Assembly: GCA_051984675.1 (NCBI GenBank)
Contig: JBPYFK010000007.1
Location: 1-64,000, forward strand
Direction of reading: 5' to 3'
Origin: JBPYFK01 sp051984675
GTDB lineage: Bacteria; Actinomycetota; Actinomycetes; Mycobacteriales; Pseudonocardiaceae
Length of the DNA: 64,000 nt
This document shows positions 33,152 through 41,682 of this stretch, in pieces. Each line of letters opens with the position of its first letter. Position 1 is the stretch's first letter. The position numbers and the translations under genes were made by a program. A model generated the notes under the pieces. The model made no database searches. It was not told where the DNA came from and worked only from the letters and a program-made list of their open reading frames with translations.

Positions 33152-35533
33152 TCAATCCCGGCTTGCGTCGGGCATGGGATGTGGCCGGCGACGGGTCGGG
33201 GCACGTCCGGCCGGCTGGTGGGTCGGCGGATTCTGCGGTGGTGGTGGGATGGGCAGGGTGACGGGATTGCCTTCGGCGAGGGTGATCGGCTTGCCGTGGT
33301 GCGAGGTGTGCACCGGTTCGCCGCGGAAGAGCTGGTAGGTGACCTCGTCCCGGCGGATGGTGACGCAGATCCGGCTCCCGGCGAAGCACATCCGAAACTC
33401 CAGACCGCTGAGTTCGGGCGGGAGCCGGGGCGCGAAGCTGAGCGTGCCGTCGTGGTCGCGCATCCCGCCGAACCCGGCGACGGCGGCGATCCACGCGCCG
33501 GCCAGGGAAGCGATGTGCAGCCCCTGGGGCACGTTGTGGTACAGGTCGTGCAGGTCGGCCAGGGCCGCCTCGGCGAAGTAGTCGTAGGCCAGTTCGAGGT
33601 AGCCGACTTCGGCGGCCAGCACCGCCTGCACGGCCGACGACAGCGATGAGTCCCGAACGGTCATCGTCTCGTAGTAGGCGACGTTGCGGGCCTTCTCCTC
33701 CGGGGTGAACACGTCGCCGCGCAACCACAGAGCCAGGACGAGGTCCGCCTGCTTGACGACCTGCTTGCGGTACAGGTCGAAGTACGGGTAGTGCAGCAGC
33801 AGCGGGTAGTGCTGCGCGGGGGTGTTCGCGAAGTCCCAGTGGCCGTGCTGCGTGAACCCCTCCGACTGCGGGTGCACTCCGAGCGTGTCGTCGTAGGGCA
33901 GCACGATCCGGTCGGCGGCGTCCCGCCAGCGTGCCGCCTCCTCCTCGTCCACGCCCAGCGCGCGGGCCAGCTCGGGTCGCTGCTCGCAGGAGGCGGCCGC
34001 CTCGCGTAGGTTCCGCTGCGCCATGAGGTTGGTGTAGGTGTTGTTGTCGACGATCGCGGTGTACTCGTCCGGGCCGGTGATGCCGTCGATGCGGAACTGG
34101 CCGTGCGTGTCGTGATGTCCCAGCGAGGACCACAGGCGCGCGGTCTCCACCAGCAGCTCCCGTCCGCAGCACTCCTCGAACTCGGCGTCGCCAGTGGCCG
34201 CGAGGTAGCGGGCGGTGGCGTCGGCGATGTCGGCGTTGACGTGGAACGCGGCGGTGCCGGCTGGCCAGTAACCGGAGCACTCCTCGCCGTTGATCGACCG
34301 CCAGGGGAACGCGGCGCCGGCCTGGCCGAGCTGCGCGGCCCGCTGCCGCGCCTGGTCCAATGTGGAGTGTCGCCACTGCAGCGCGTCCCGGGCCGCCTCG
34401 GGCACGGTGTAGGTCAAAACCGGCAGCACGAAGGTCTCGGTGTCCCAGAACGCGTGCCCGTCGTAGCCCGGGCCGGTCAGTCCCTTCGCCGGGATCGCTC
34501 TGGACTCTCCGCGGGCTCCTGCCTGCAGGACGTGGAAGAGCCCGAACCGGACCGCCTGTTGCAGTTCGGCGTCGCCGTCGACCCGCACGTCCGCGACGTC
34601 CCAGAAGGCGTCGAGGTAGTCGCGCTGCTCGTCCAGCAGGCCCTGCCAGCCGCTCTGCCGGGCACCGGCCAGCGCGGCCTCCACCTGCGCGCGTAGCGCC
34701 TGGGGGGATCGCTGGCTCGACCAGCCGTAGCCGACATACTTGGTCAACCGCAGCTTCTGGCCTTGAGGCACCTCGGTGGCGATCGTCAGCCGGGCCAGGT
34801 CACCCTCGGTGCGGTTTTCCGTCCACACCTGCTCGGGCGCGTCCACCTCGTGGTCCATCGCCGCGGCCATGCGCAGCCCGGAGCGGCGGGTGTGATGGCC
34901 CAGCACCGACCAGTGCCCCGCACCGACGGCGAAGTCCGAGATCAAGGCGCCCTCCAGGACGGCGGCCACCCGCGGGTCGTCGGTTTCGCGCTCGATCGGC
35001 TCGTTGGCCAGCAGTTCGGACTGCACCACCAGTTGCGCCCGCCCGTCCAACGGTTCGACCTCGTAGTGGATGGCCGCGATGGCACGTTGGCTGAACGACA
35101 CCAGCCGCTCCGAGGTGATCCGCACATGCCGGCCGGTGGGCGAGATCCACTCGGTGTTTCGGCGCAGCGTGCCGGACCGGAAGTCCAGCACGCGGTCGTG
35201 CCGTGGGGCCGAGCCGTAGCGCATGTCCAGCGGCTCGTCCTCGACCAGCAGCCGGATCATCTTGCCGTCCGTCACGTTGACCACGGTCTGCCCGTCCTCC
35301 GGGTAGCCGTACCCGGCCTCGGCATACGGCAGTGGTCGCCGCTCGTAGAACCCGTTGAGATAGGTGCCCGGCAGCCCGCGCGGTTCGCCTTCCTCGAAGG
35401 ACCCGCGCAGTCCAATGTGGCCGTTGGAGAGCGCGAAGGTGGACTCGGTCCGGCGCAACGCGTCCAGGTCCAGCCACCGCCACCGCAACTCCCACGGCGC
35501 CACCTCGTAGCCGGGAGTCTGACGAGCCGTCAC
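33152..35533 (-). CDS. GH65 family disaccharide phosphorylase (trehalose/kojibiose/maltose phosphorylase-like)
   Basis: From GTG 35533, with GGAGGTGAAGCG before it, the enzyme has 793 aa, normal for GH65. It has the N-terminal beta-sandwich domain (ESTFALSNGHIGLRGSFEEG, then YLNGFYERRP) and an (alpha/alpha)6 barrel with GHAFWDTETFVLPVL, the catalytic-acid region DGITGPDEYTAIVDNNTYTN and the phosphate-binding DSSLSSAVQAVLAAEVG. GH65 phosphorylases cleave alpha-glucosides with phosphate, giving beta-glucose 1-phosphate, which suits the pgmB gene 17 bp upstream. Linkage specificity cannot be read. The C-terminal ~30 residues are Pro-rich and probably disordered. The frame stays open upstream but overlaps pgmB and is not coding. 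Confidence 0.9.
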   Translation of the reverse strand: MTARQTPGYEVAPWELRWRWLDLDALRRTESTFALSNGHIGLRGSFEEGEPRGLPGTYLNGFYERRPLPYAEAGYGYPEDGQTVVNVTDGKMIRLLVEDEPLDMRYGSAPRHDRVLDFRSGTLRRNTEWISPTGRHVRITSERLVSFSQRAIAAIHYEVEPLDGRAQLVVQSELLANEPIERETDDPRVAAVLEGALISDFAVGAGHWSVLGHHTRRSGLRMAAAMDHEVDAPEQVWTENRTEGDLARLTIATEVPQGQKLRLTKYVGYGWSSQRSPQALRAQVEAALAGARQSGWQGLLDEQRDYLDAFWDVADVRVDGDAELQQAVRFGLFHVLQAGARGESRAIPAKGLTGPGYDGHAFWDTETFVLPVLTYTVPEAARDALQWRHSTLDQARQRAAQLGQAGAAFPWRSINGEECSGYWPAGTAAFHVNADIADATARYLAATGDAEFEECCGRELLVETARLWSSLGHHDTHGQFRIDGITGPDEYTAIVDNNTYTNLMAQRNLREAAASCEQRPELARALGVDEEEAARWRDAADRIVLPYDDTLGVHPQSEGFTQHGHWDFANTPAQHYPLLLHYPYFDLYRKQVVKQADLVLALWLRGDVFTPEEKARNVAYYETMTVRDSSLSSAVQAVLAAEVGYLELAYDYFAEAALADLHDLYHNVPQGLHIASLAGAWIAAVAGFGGMRDHDGTLSFAPRLPPELSGLEFRMCFAGSRICVTIRRDEVTYQLFRGEPVHTSHHGKPITLAEGNPVTLPIPPPPQNPPTHQPAGRAPTRRRPHPMPDASRD

Positions 35534-35550
35534 CGCTTCACCTCCGCAGG

Positions 35551-36318
35551 TCACAGGTCCATTGCCAGGATGTCGGCCAGGTCGGAGACCACGAGGTCCG
35601 CGCCGTGCGCCCGCAACTCGTCGGCGTGGTGGGTGCGGTCCACCCCCACGACCCAGCCGAAACCGCCCGCCCGGCCGGCCTGCACACCGGCCAGCGCGTC
35701 TTCGAACACCGCCGCTGCGGCAGGCGCCACTCCCAGCGCCCGCGCTCCGGCCAGGAACGCGTCCGGCTCCGGCTTGCCGCGCAGCCTCTCCCGCGTGATC
35801 ACCAGGCCGTCGATGCGTGCCCGCACGAAGTGGCTCAGGCCCGCCGCGTCCAGCACCGAGGCGCCGTTCTCCGAGGAGGTGACGACGCCGACGGCCAGGC
35901 CGGCACCGGCGACCGCCTCCAGATAGCGCACCGAGCCCGAATACGGCTGCACCCCTTGCTGACGGATGATCGCAAGCAACAACTTGTTCTTGCGATTGCC
36001 CACCCCGTACACGGTGTCGGCGGTCGGCGGGTCGTCGTGACCACCCTCGGGCAGGGTGATGCCACGGGAGGCGAGGAACTGGCGCACCCCGTCCGCCCTG
36101 GGCCGCCCATCCACGTACACGAGGTAGTCGGTCTCGGTGAACGGCCGGGAGCGCTCGCCCTCCCGCTGCCGCAGGAACGCGTCGAAGGTCTGCTTCCAGG
36201 CCGCCCGGTGCTGGGCGGCGGTGCTGGTCAGCACGCCATCGAGGTCGAAGAGGCACGCCGTAATCCCTTCGGGTGCCACGTGTGTCCCGCTGGCAGGTTG
36301 GCGGTCCGACTGGTCCAT
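35551..36318 (-). CDS. pgmB: Beta-phosphoglucomutase, HAD superfamily
   Basis: The 255-aa protein has the nucleophile motif CLFDLDGVLTSTAAQH (Asp25, Asp27), the RYLEAVAGAGLAVGVVTSS motif II region, GKPEPDAFLAGAR with the conserved lysine and VFEDALAGVQAGRAGGF motif IV. It isomerises beta-glucose 1-phosphate to glucose 6-phosphate. It starts at ATG 36318, preceded by AAGGG, and lies 5 bp downstream of the gnd relic, then is followed by GH65. Confidence 0.9.
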   Translation of the reverse strand: MDQSDRQPASGTHVAPEGITACLFDLDGVLTSTAAQHRAAWKQTFDAFLRQREGERSRPFTETDYLVYVDGRPRADGVRQFLASRGITLPEGGHDDPPTADTVYGVGNRKNKLLLAIIRQQGVQPYSGSVRYLEAVAGAGLAVGVVTSSENGASVLDAAGLSHFVRARIDGLVITRERLRGKPEPDAFLAGARALGVAPAAAAVFEDALAGVQAGRAGGFGWVVGVDRTHHADELRAHGADLVVSDLADILAMDL

Positions 36319-36323
36319 GCTCG

Positions 36324-36611
36324 CTAGCCCTTCCGCTCCGCGTGGCCGCCGAACTCGTTGCGCATCGCGGACAGCAGCGTATCGCTGAACGTGCCAAGGC
36401 CGTGGGATTCGAAACGTTCGTTGCGGGCTGCGGTGATCACCGCAACGTCGATGTCATACGAGTAAGCCTCCGAGGCGCGCAGCGGTGCGGTTTCCGCGTC
36501 AACGGTACGTTCCTGCTTGCCGACGCCGGTGTGCGTGATGATGCTCAAGCCCTCGGCGATGGCGTCCATCATCCCGTACTCCACGCGGTTGTGCACCATC
36601 CTCACGAAGTG
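36324..36611 (-). pseudogene. gnd: 6-phosphogluconate dehydrogenase relic with internal deletion and lost 5' end
   Basis: The minus strand reads HFVRMVHNRVEYGMMDAIAE, then GKQERTVDAETAPLR and YSYDIDVAVIT, and then jumps to ERFESHGLGTFSDTLLSAMR and EFGGHAERKG. In full-length Gnd the first and second parts are separated by roughly 50-60 residues (the WRRGS...GSWLLDL region), so an in-frame internal deletion has removed the catalytic middle. The N-terminal NADP-binding domain is absent. It is directly upstream of pgmB, so the ancestral operon was probably gnd-pgmB-GH65-phosphatase. Confidence 0.82.
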
Positions 36612-36732
36612 AACAGTTGATCTCCGCTGGCATGCGTGACCTTCGGGAACCGCACGTCGGCACCGCCGATGCTGTTCGACCCGGGTCAGCCCTCCCCAGA
36701 GGACAAAGTCCCCACGCGGCGCGGCGCGCCTC

Positions 36733-37335
36733 TCAGCTGTCGCCGGACTGGCGGTAGTACGAGATGGCCCCGGTGCGTTCCAGGTCTTCCTCTCGAATGG
36801 CTTCCACGTCCAACGTGACGTTGACGTTGTTGCTGACCACGACCCCGCCTCCGGGCAGTGTGTCCTGCCAGGAAACCCCGAAGTCGTGGCGGTTGATCGT
36901 GGTCGTGGCCTCGAATCCGATCCGGCGCAGCACTCCGCGGTTCTCCGCGCCCACCCAGAACGGCGTCTCCCACTGGCCGAGGTAGGAGACGCGCAGCGGG
37001 ACCGTACGGGTCACCCCGCGGATGGACAGTTCGGCACTCGCAAGGGCGTCGGTGTCGCCGGTACGTTCGGCCACCCTGCCGGTGAACAGGATCTTCGGGT
37101 AATGCTCGACGTCGAAGAAGTCCGCGCTGCGCAGGTGCGCGTCCCGGTCCGGCTCACCGGTCCACAACTTCGTGGCGTCGATCTCGCCCTGAAACGTCGC
37201 ATCCGAACCGCTGTCGGCGTCGAACTCCAGCGAACCGTGGATGTCCTTGAAAAGCCCGCGGACCCACGTGACCATCATGTGCCGAGCGAGGAACTCGGCC
37301 TCGGTGTGTCCCGGTTCGAAGATCCAGTTACTCAT
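36733..37335 (-). CDS. YceI family protein (lipocalin-like, isoprenoid-binding fold)
   Basis: The 200-aa protein starts at ATG 37335, preceded by GAGGAGG. The YceI pattern is clear: WIFEPGHTEAEFLARHMMVTWVRGLF, the FQGEIDATKLWTGEPDRDAHLRSADFFDVEHYPKILF region and LSIRGVTRTVPLRVSYLG, then FEATTTINRHDFGVSW. Family members bind long polyisoprenoids or lipid ligands in a beta-barrel. No signal peptide is present, so it should be cytosolic. It is third of the Fd-FdR, P450, YceI order, starting 43 bp after the P450 stop; a carrier of the P450 substrate is inferred. Confidence 0.88.
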   Translation of the reverse strand: MSNWIFEPGHTEAEFLARHMMVTWVRGLFKDIHGSLEFDADSGSDATFQGEIDATKLWTGEPDRDAHLRSADFFDVEHYPKILFTGRVAERTGDTDALASAELSIRGVTRTVPLRVSYLGQWETPFWVGAENRGVLRRIGFEATTTINRHDFGVSWQDTLPGGGVVVSNNVNVTLDVEAIREEDLERTGAISYYRQSGDS

Positions 37336-37378
37336 GCGGCTCCTCCTCGTCTCCGAAGGTCTATTGTGGACCTCCATT

Positions 37379-38686
37379 TCAGGTGCGCTGCCGGACGGCG
37401 GGTTTCTCCGCGGGCTGCCTGGCGTGCGGGATGCCGGGCGCCTGGGCGGGAAGGATGCGGTCGACGGCAACCGAAAGGTGCCGTGGGCCGCGCAGCACCG
37501 CGTTGGGGCGATAGGGCGGCGGGTCGGTCAGCAGGCGGGGATTGTCCAGTCGCTGGGCCAGCTGTACGAGGGCGATCTGGGTTTCCTCGCGAGCCAGGGG
37601 TGCGCCGAAACAGTGGTGGACGCCACCGCCGAATCCCAGGTGCTGGGCGCTGTCGCGGTCCATCGCGAAGGCTTCGGGGTCGAACCGGTCGGGGTTGAAC
37701 CGGTCCGGGTCGGGGACGTGGTCGGGGTCCCGGTTGCCGGCGGCGAGAACGAGGACGATGCGGGCGCCGGCCGGGATGGTGGTGTCGGCGATCTCGATGT
37801 CATCCAGGGCCACCCGGTTCGGCAACAGCTGCACGGGCGGTTCGTAGCGCAGCAGCTCTTCGACCGTGGGAATCACGTACTCGGGGTCACGGCGAACACG
37901 GTCGAGCACGTCGGGATGCCGGAGCAACGTCAGCATCCCGTTCGTGATGAGGTTGACCGTGGTCTCGTGCCCGGCGATCAGCAGCAATGCCAGGTTGCGC
38001 TCCAGGTCAGCGCGCGAGAGGTGGCCCAGGGCGCCGTCGTCGGTGACCAGCCCGGAGATCAGGTCCTCGCCGGGAAGCTCGCGGCGGGCGTCAGCGAGCG
38101 TGCCGAGGTAGGCGCCGAGTTCAGCGAACGCGGCCGCGCGTTGCGCGCGTAGTTCGGCCGGCATCGCGCCCATCGGGCCCACGCCCGCCACGATCGCGTC
38201 GGCCCAGACGCGGAAGCGGGGCTCATCCTCGACCGGCACGCCGAGCAGTCGGCAGATCACTGTCACCGGGAAGGGGTAGGCAAAGTCGTCGACCACGTCG
38301 ATCTCACCCTTGCCGGCAAGGCCATCGATGAGTCCGGTGACGATCTCCCGCAACTCGGGGCGCATGGCATCGATCCGGCCAGGTGTTTCCGGCGGGCCGT
38401 AGTGCCGGCTGAGGATTCGGCGAATCCGGTCGTGCTCGGGAGGGTCGCGGTTGATGAAACTCGGCTGCGGCCGATCTCCTCCGCCACCGGCGAGAGGATC
38501 GGATGTCTCTGAGCTGACCCGCGGATCGTGCAACAGGGCGACGATGTCGCGATAGCGGCTGACGACGTAAGCGCCGGCGGCTTCCGGCGTGACCGGCGTG
38601 GCACGCAACTCGGCGTACAACGGCCAAGGGTTGGAGCGGTTGTCGTAGTCGAGAATCCGCTGCAAGATGCTCGCGGTTGCCATCAT
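37379..38686 (-). CDS. Cytochrome P450
   Basis: The 435-aa bacterial class I P450 has the I-helix AGHETT at 238-243, EELLR of the ExxR motif at 276-280, the HLGFGGGVHHCFGAPLAREE haem-binding loop with Cys359 and PERF-like PDRFNPDRF. It should hydroxylate or epoxidise a hydrophobic substrate using electrons from the fused ferredoxin/reductase encoded 6 bp upstream. The C-terminal ~20 residues past the fold are basic and Ala-rich. The substrate is not predictable; a lipid or isoprenoid is possible given YceI. Confidence 0.93.
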   Translation of the reverse strand: MMATASILQRILDYDNRSNPWPLYAELRATPVTPEAAGAYVVSRYRDIVALLHDPRVSSETSDPLAGGGGDRPQPSFINRDPPEHDRIRRILSRHYGPPETPGRIDAMRPELREIVTGLIDGLAGKGEIDVVDDFAYPFPVTVICRLLGVPVEDEPRFRVWADAIVAGVGPMGAMPAELRAQRAAAFAELGAYLGTLADARRELPGEDLISGLVTDDGALGHLSRADLERNLALLLIAGHETTVNLITNGMLTLLRHPDVLDRVRRDPEYVIPTVEELLRYEPPVQLLPNRVALDDIEIADTTIPAGARIVLVLAAGNRDPDHVPDPDRFNPDRFDPEAFAMDRDSAQHLGFGGGVHHCFGAPLAREETQIALVQLAQRLDNPRLLTDPPPYRPNAVLRGPRHLSVAVDRILPAQAPGIPHARQPAEKPAVRQRT

Positions 38687-38692
38687 CCCACC

Positions 38693-40276
38693 TCAACTCC
38701 CGCGTACGAGCACGGCGCGGCGTTCGCTGGGGTCGTGCCCGGTGAGTACCACCGTGGCCTGGTGCGGCAAGGCGTGCTCATGGATCTCGGCGGGCACTGG
38801 CTGCCGGCTCGCCGGCGGGTCGACGCCCGTGAAGGCCGGCGGGAAGGGGGCCGCCCGCTCGATCAGCCGGCCGTAGAACTCCAGCCACAAGCCCTGGTTG
38901 AACGTCACCGCCGCGGTGACGCGACCCCGACGCCCGTACGCGGCGACGAACCGACGCTCGGCCGTCGATCCCTGGGTGAGGGCTATCTCGTCGGCGTGGG
39001 TCGGCACACCGATCGACTTGATCTCGGTATCGAACTGCGTCGACCAGAACACCGGCAGGGCCAGGTGCGCCCAGCGCTGGGCCCCTTCGCTGATCATGTT
39101 GTGCGCGGCGATCTCGGCTTGGTCCACCGCGTTGCCCCAATGCTCCAACGCCAGCATCTCGTAGCCGTAGAGCGGGTGCGGGAACCGGGCCACGTCGCCG
39201 GCGACGAAGATGTCGTCGGTGACCACGCCGTTGACGTCGAAGGCGCGGCACCCCGCGTCGCACGCCAAGCCCCACGGACCCGCCGCGAGCCCGGAGCCGG
39301 CCAGCCAGTCCACGTTGCGCACGGCACCAAGGGACACCACCGCGACATCGACGTCGAGCGTGCTGCCGTCCGACAGCCGCGCCCGGCACACCCGGTTCTG
39401 GCCGTCGGCTTCCAAGGCGTCCACCGATACGCCGCAGCGCAGGTCCACACCATGGTCCCGCTGCACGTCGGCCGCCACGGACCCGACAGCGGCCCCCAAC
39501 GCTCCGGCCAACGGAGACGGCCCCCGCTCCACCACCGTCACCGGCAGGCCCAGCTCGCGGCAGTCGGAGGCGACCTCGGACCCGATGAACCCGGCCCCGA
39601 TGACCAGCACTCGCCGCGGGCAGGCGGCCAACGCCTGCCGCAGCCCCGCCGCGTCATCCCGGCTGCGGACGGTGAACACACCCTCCAGCGCCGCCTCGTC
39701 CGCCTTCGGCCAGTTCCGCGCCCGAACCCCGGTGGCGATCAACAACCGGTCGAACTCCACGGCGTCGCCGTCGGCCAGCAGCACCCGCTTGGCGTGGCGA
39801 TCCAGCCCGGTGGCCGCCTGGCCCAGCCGCCACTGGGCGTCGGTTCCGTCACGGTGCGGCAGCGGCGTGCCCTCGGCCGGCACCCGGCCGGTCAGAACGT
39901 TCTTCGACAGCGCCACCCGGTCGTACGGCGCGTACGGCTCGTCGCCGATCACGGTTACGGTGCCCGGGAAGCCGTGGCGACGGAGCGTGAGCGCGGCACG
40001 TGCTCCGGCCAAGGAAGCACCCACGATCACGATCCGCTCACCCCGCCCGGTCCGTGCCCGTGGGCCTGTCGCGCCGGCCTGCCCTTCCCGCTGATCCAGC
40101 AGGATCGCCCGTACCGGGCATGCTGCCGCAGCACGGAGAATCCTCTCCCGCTGCGCGTCATCGGGGTTCCCGTTGTAGAGCAGCGCCTCGCCGTCGCGCA
40201 TGGTGAAAACGTCCGGCGCAGCGAAGACACACTGCCCATAGCCCTGACATCGAGTCAGATCAACGACCAGCCTCAC
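38693..40276 (-). CDS. Natural fusion of 3Fe-4S ferredoxin and NAD(P)H-ferredoxin reductase
   Basis: The 527-aa protein joins an N-terminal ferredoxin (residues 1-65; Cys10, Cys16 and Cys53 in RCQGYGQC and AACPVRAI, three ligands only) through a short Arg/Gly linker to a FAD reductase: FAD motif IVIVGASLAGARAALTL near 82-98, NAD motif VLVIGAGFIGSEVASDC and C-terminal GDVARFPHPLYG. The three-Cys pattern fits a [3Fe-4S] cluster of P450-type ferredoxins. It should pass electrons from NAD(P)H to the neighbouring P450. The gene is upstream of, and 6 bp from, the P450. Confidence 0.88.
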   Translation of the reverse strand: MRLVVDLTRCQGYGQCVFAAPDVFTMRDGEALLYNGNPDDAQRERILRAAAACPVRAILLDQREGQAGATGPRARTGRGERIVIVGASLAGARAALTLRRHGFPGTVTVIGDEPYAPYDRVALSKNVLTGRVPAEGTPLPHRDGTDAQWRLGQAATGLDRHAKRVLLADGDAVEFDRLLIATGVRARNWPKADEAALEGVFTVRSRDDAAGLRQALAACPRRVLVIGAGFIGSEVASDCRELGLPVTVVERGPSPLAGALGAAVGSVAADVQRDHGVDLRCGVSVDALEADGQNRVCRARLSDGSTLDVDVAVVSLGAVRNVDWLAGSGLAAGPWGLACDAGCRAFDVNGVVTDDIFVAGDVARFPHPLYGYEMLALEHWGNAVDQAEIAAHNMISEGAQRWAHLALPVFWSTQFDTEIKSIGVPTHADEIALTQGSTAERRFVAAYGRRGRVTAAVTFNQGLWLEFYGRLIERAAPFPPAFTGVDPPASRQPVPAEIHEHALPHQATVVLTGHDPSERRAVLVRGS

Positions 40277-40605
40277 GTCAGCCCCCGCCCGTAGTGTCCA
40301 CTATGGATTCCCAGCGAGCCCCCCCAGCGGCTCACCGTGTGTGGCGCGCCGACAGGTTTGAGGCGCTAACGAATTCGCGCCCGCGTGCCCGAGTGAACCC
40401 GCCCTCCGCGTCCCGGCTGAAGGGCAGAAAGTCCCAGTTGCCGCGCCTACCGTCCAAACGAGGCTGGCGCGGGTCTCGAACCTGTAGTCGACACGGGAGC
40501 CTCGAAGCCGTGCGGTCCCAGCGGGACGTTCGTCCGTGGTCACCCCGACCGGATACGACGCATGCTGCCCCACGTGCACAACGACGGCACTCCAGGGAGC
40601 TGATC
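40277..40605. other. Intergenic region with divergent promoters
   Basis: This 329-bp stretch contains GTCCACTATGGAT at 40296-40308, a palindromic TCCA-CTA-TGGA, just upstream of the fused ferredoxin-reductase start. A near-identical GTCCACTGTGGAT occurs at 47100-47112 before the MFS gene. No gene is seen. Confidence 0.4.
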
Positions 40606-40983
40606 ATGGCACGCCCTCAGACAGCGGCATCGCTCGTGCTGGCGGCACTGGCCGTCGTCCTCCTGATCACAGCCGGATGCACGGCCTCAGCCCACACTCC
40701 AGCGAGCAACCCGCCCGCGCCGGCGCCGCCGCCACCCGCGGCCGGACAGGGATTCGTCTGCCCCAACCTGCCGAGCCCGTCCAACACCAGCACGCCATCG
40801 TCATCGTCGTCGAGCAGCAACGACACCGGCTCGAACAACTCGTCCAACAACCAGAGCAGCAGTTCCGACACCGGATCGAACACGTCCCAGAGCAGTCAAC
40901 AGTCCAGCCAGCAAAACAGCAATTCCAATACCGGATCGAACAACAACTCGCAGACCTCGCACCAGTCCAACTCTTCGGGCTAG
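40606..40983 (+). CDS. Lipoprotein with Ser/Asn/Gln-rich low-complexity tail
   Basis: The 125-aa product starts at ATG 40606, 7 nt after AGGGAG. It has a lipoprotein signal (VLAALAVVLLITAGC, Cys near residue 25), a Pro/Ala linker, a short FVCPNLP segment, then about 75 residues made almost only of Ser, Asn, Gln, Thr and Gly with a TGSN-repeat (DTGSNNSSN, DTGSNTSQS, NTGSNNNSQ). It should be tethered to the outer membrane face with a flexible hydrophilic chain. No family match. It is upstream of a GtrA-like gene and a membrane-anchored repeat protein in the same direction. Confidence 0.72.
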   Translation: MARPQTAASLVLAALAVVLLITAGCTASAHTPASNPPAPAPPPPAAGQGFVCPNLPSPSNTSTPSSSSSSSNDTGSNNSSNNQSSSSDTGSNTSQSSQQSSQQNSNSNTGSNNNSQTSHQSNSSG

Positions 40984-41073
40984 GGGCCTGTCCGGGACCT
41001 TTGGCTCTTCGCGCGACCACGTGGTCAGCAGGCACCCTGATGAGGGTCGACGTATTGCGTTGGGATCAGTAGA

Positions 41074-41100
41074 ACATCGCGGCCCCGGGGCCCGCGATGT
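41074..41100. repeat. Strong 27-nt palindrome upstream of the second GtrA gene
   Basis: Perfect 9-bp arms ACATCGCGG and CCGCGATGT surround a CCCCGGGGC centre that is itself self-complementary. It is between the lipoprotein stop and the GtrA ribosome binding site. It could end the lipoprotein transcript or serve as an operator; no U-tract follows. Confidence 0.5.
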
Positions 41101-41136
41101 GGAGAAGGTGCGGGTGTCTGGCAGCAGGAGGTGATC

Positions 41137-41682
41137 ATGCTCTCGTGGGCTGTGCCGGATTGCCTGGCGAAAACCGGGGGTGTGCTGGTGCACGTCGCGG
41201 GCCCTCCAGACGCGGCGAGCGAATGGCAGGGGAGACTTCGCCACGGTCAGCGATCCGCCACGCGCACGACACACCAGGCCCGGCTGGGGCTGGCGGGTAT
41301 TGCCATGAAGTACGGGACCGTCGGCCTGGTCGGCGTGGGGGTCAACAGTGTCGTGCTGCTTGTCCTGTACCGAACAGCACATGTCCCGCTGGTAGCAGCG
41401 TCACTGATCGCTGTCGAGCTGTCGATCGTCGCCAACTACCTGCTCAATGACTGCTGGACCTTTTCGCAGCCACGCCCCACGTGGCGACGCTTCAGCAAGT
41501 TCAATCTCGCGGCCGCTGGGGCATTGATGATCATCCCTTGCGCGGTGTGGGGGCTGACTCGCCTCGGGCTGCAACTCCCGATCGCCAACCTGGTCGGAAT
41601 CGCAGTGGGTGGTGGCGTGAATTTTACGGCGAGTCTGCTGTGGGTGTGGGTACTTCCCGCGAGGCTTGCTCACAGTGGCTAG
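41137..41682 (+). CDS. GtrA family membrane protein (orphan)
   Basis: The 181-aa protein has a ~50-residue cytosolic N-terminus then four transmembrane helices, with MKYGTVGLVGVGVNSVVLLV and LLNDCWTFSQPRPTWRRF as GtrA landmarks. ATG 41137 follows the complete anti-SD complement AGGAGGTGATC, so the start is firm; a GTG at 41131 lies inside that site. Unlike the copy at 5222-5665, no GT2 partner lies beside it. It may flip a lipid-linked sugar made elsewhere. Confidence 0.8.
   Translation: MLSWAVPDCLAKTGGVLVHVAGPPDAASEWQGRLRHGQRSATRTTHQARLGLAGIAMKYGTVGLVGVGVNSVVLLVLYRTAHVPLVAASLIAVELSIVANYLLNDCWTFSQPRPTWRRFSKFNLAAAGALMIIPCAVWGLTRLGLQLPIANLVGIAVGGGVNFTASLLWVWVLPARLAHSG

Noticed and set aside
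35534..36397. Upstream extension of the GH65 frame as a fusion
   Set aside because: Runs through pgmB in another frame with Arg/Gly-rich noise; a GGAGG site and GTG at 35533 give a standard GH65 start.
38528..40294. 588-residue + strand frame opposite the ferredoxin-reductase gene
   Set aside because: Antisense shadow without motifs; the minus strand encodes clear FAD and NAD motifs.
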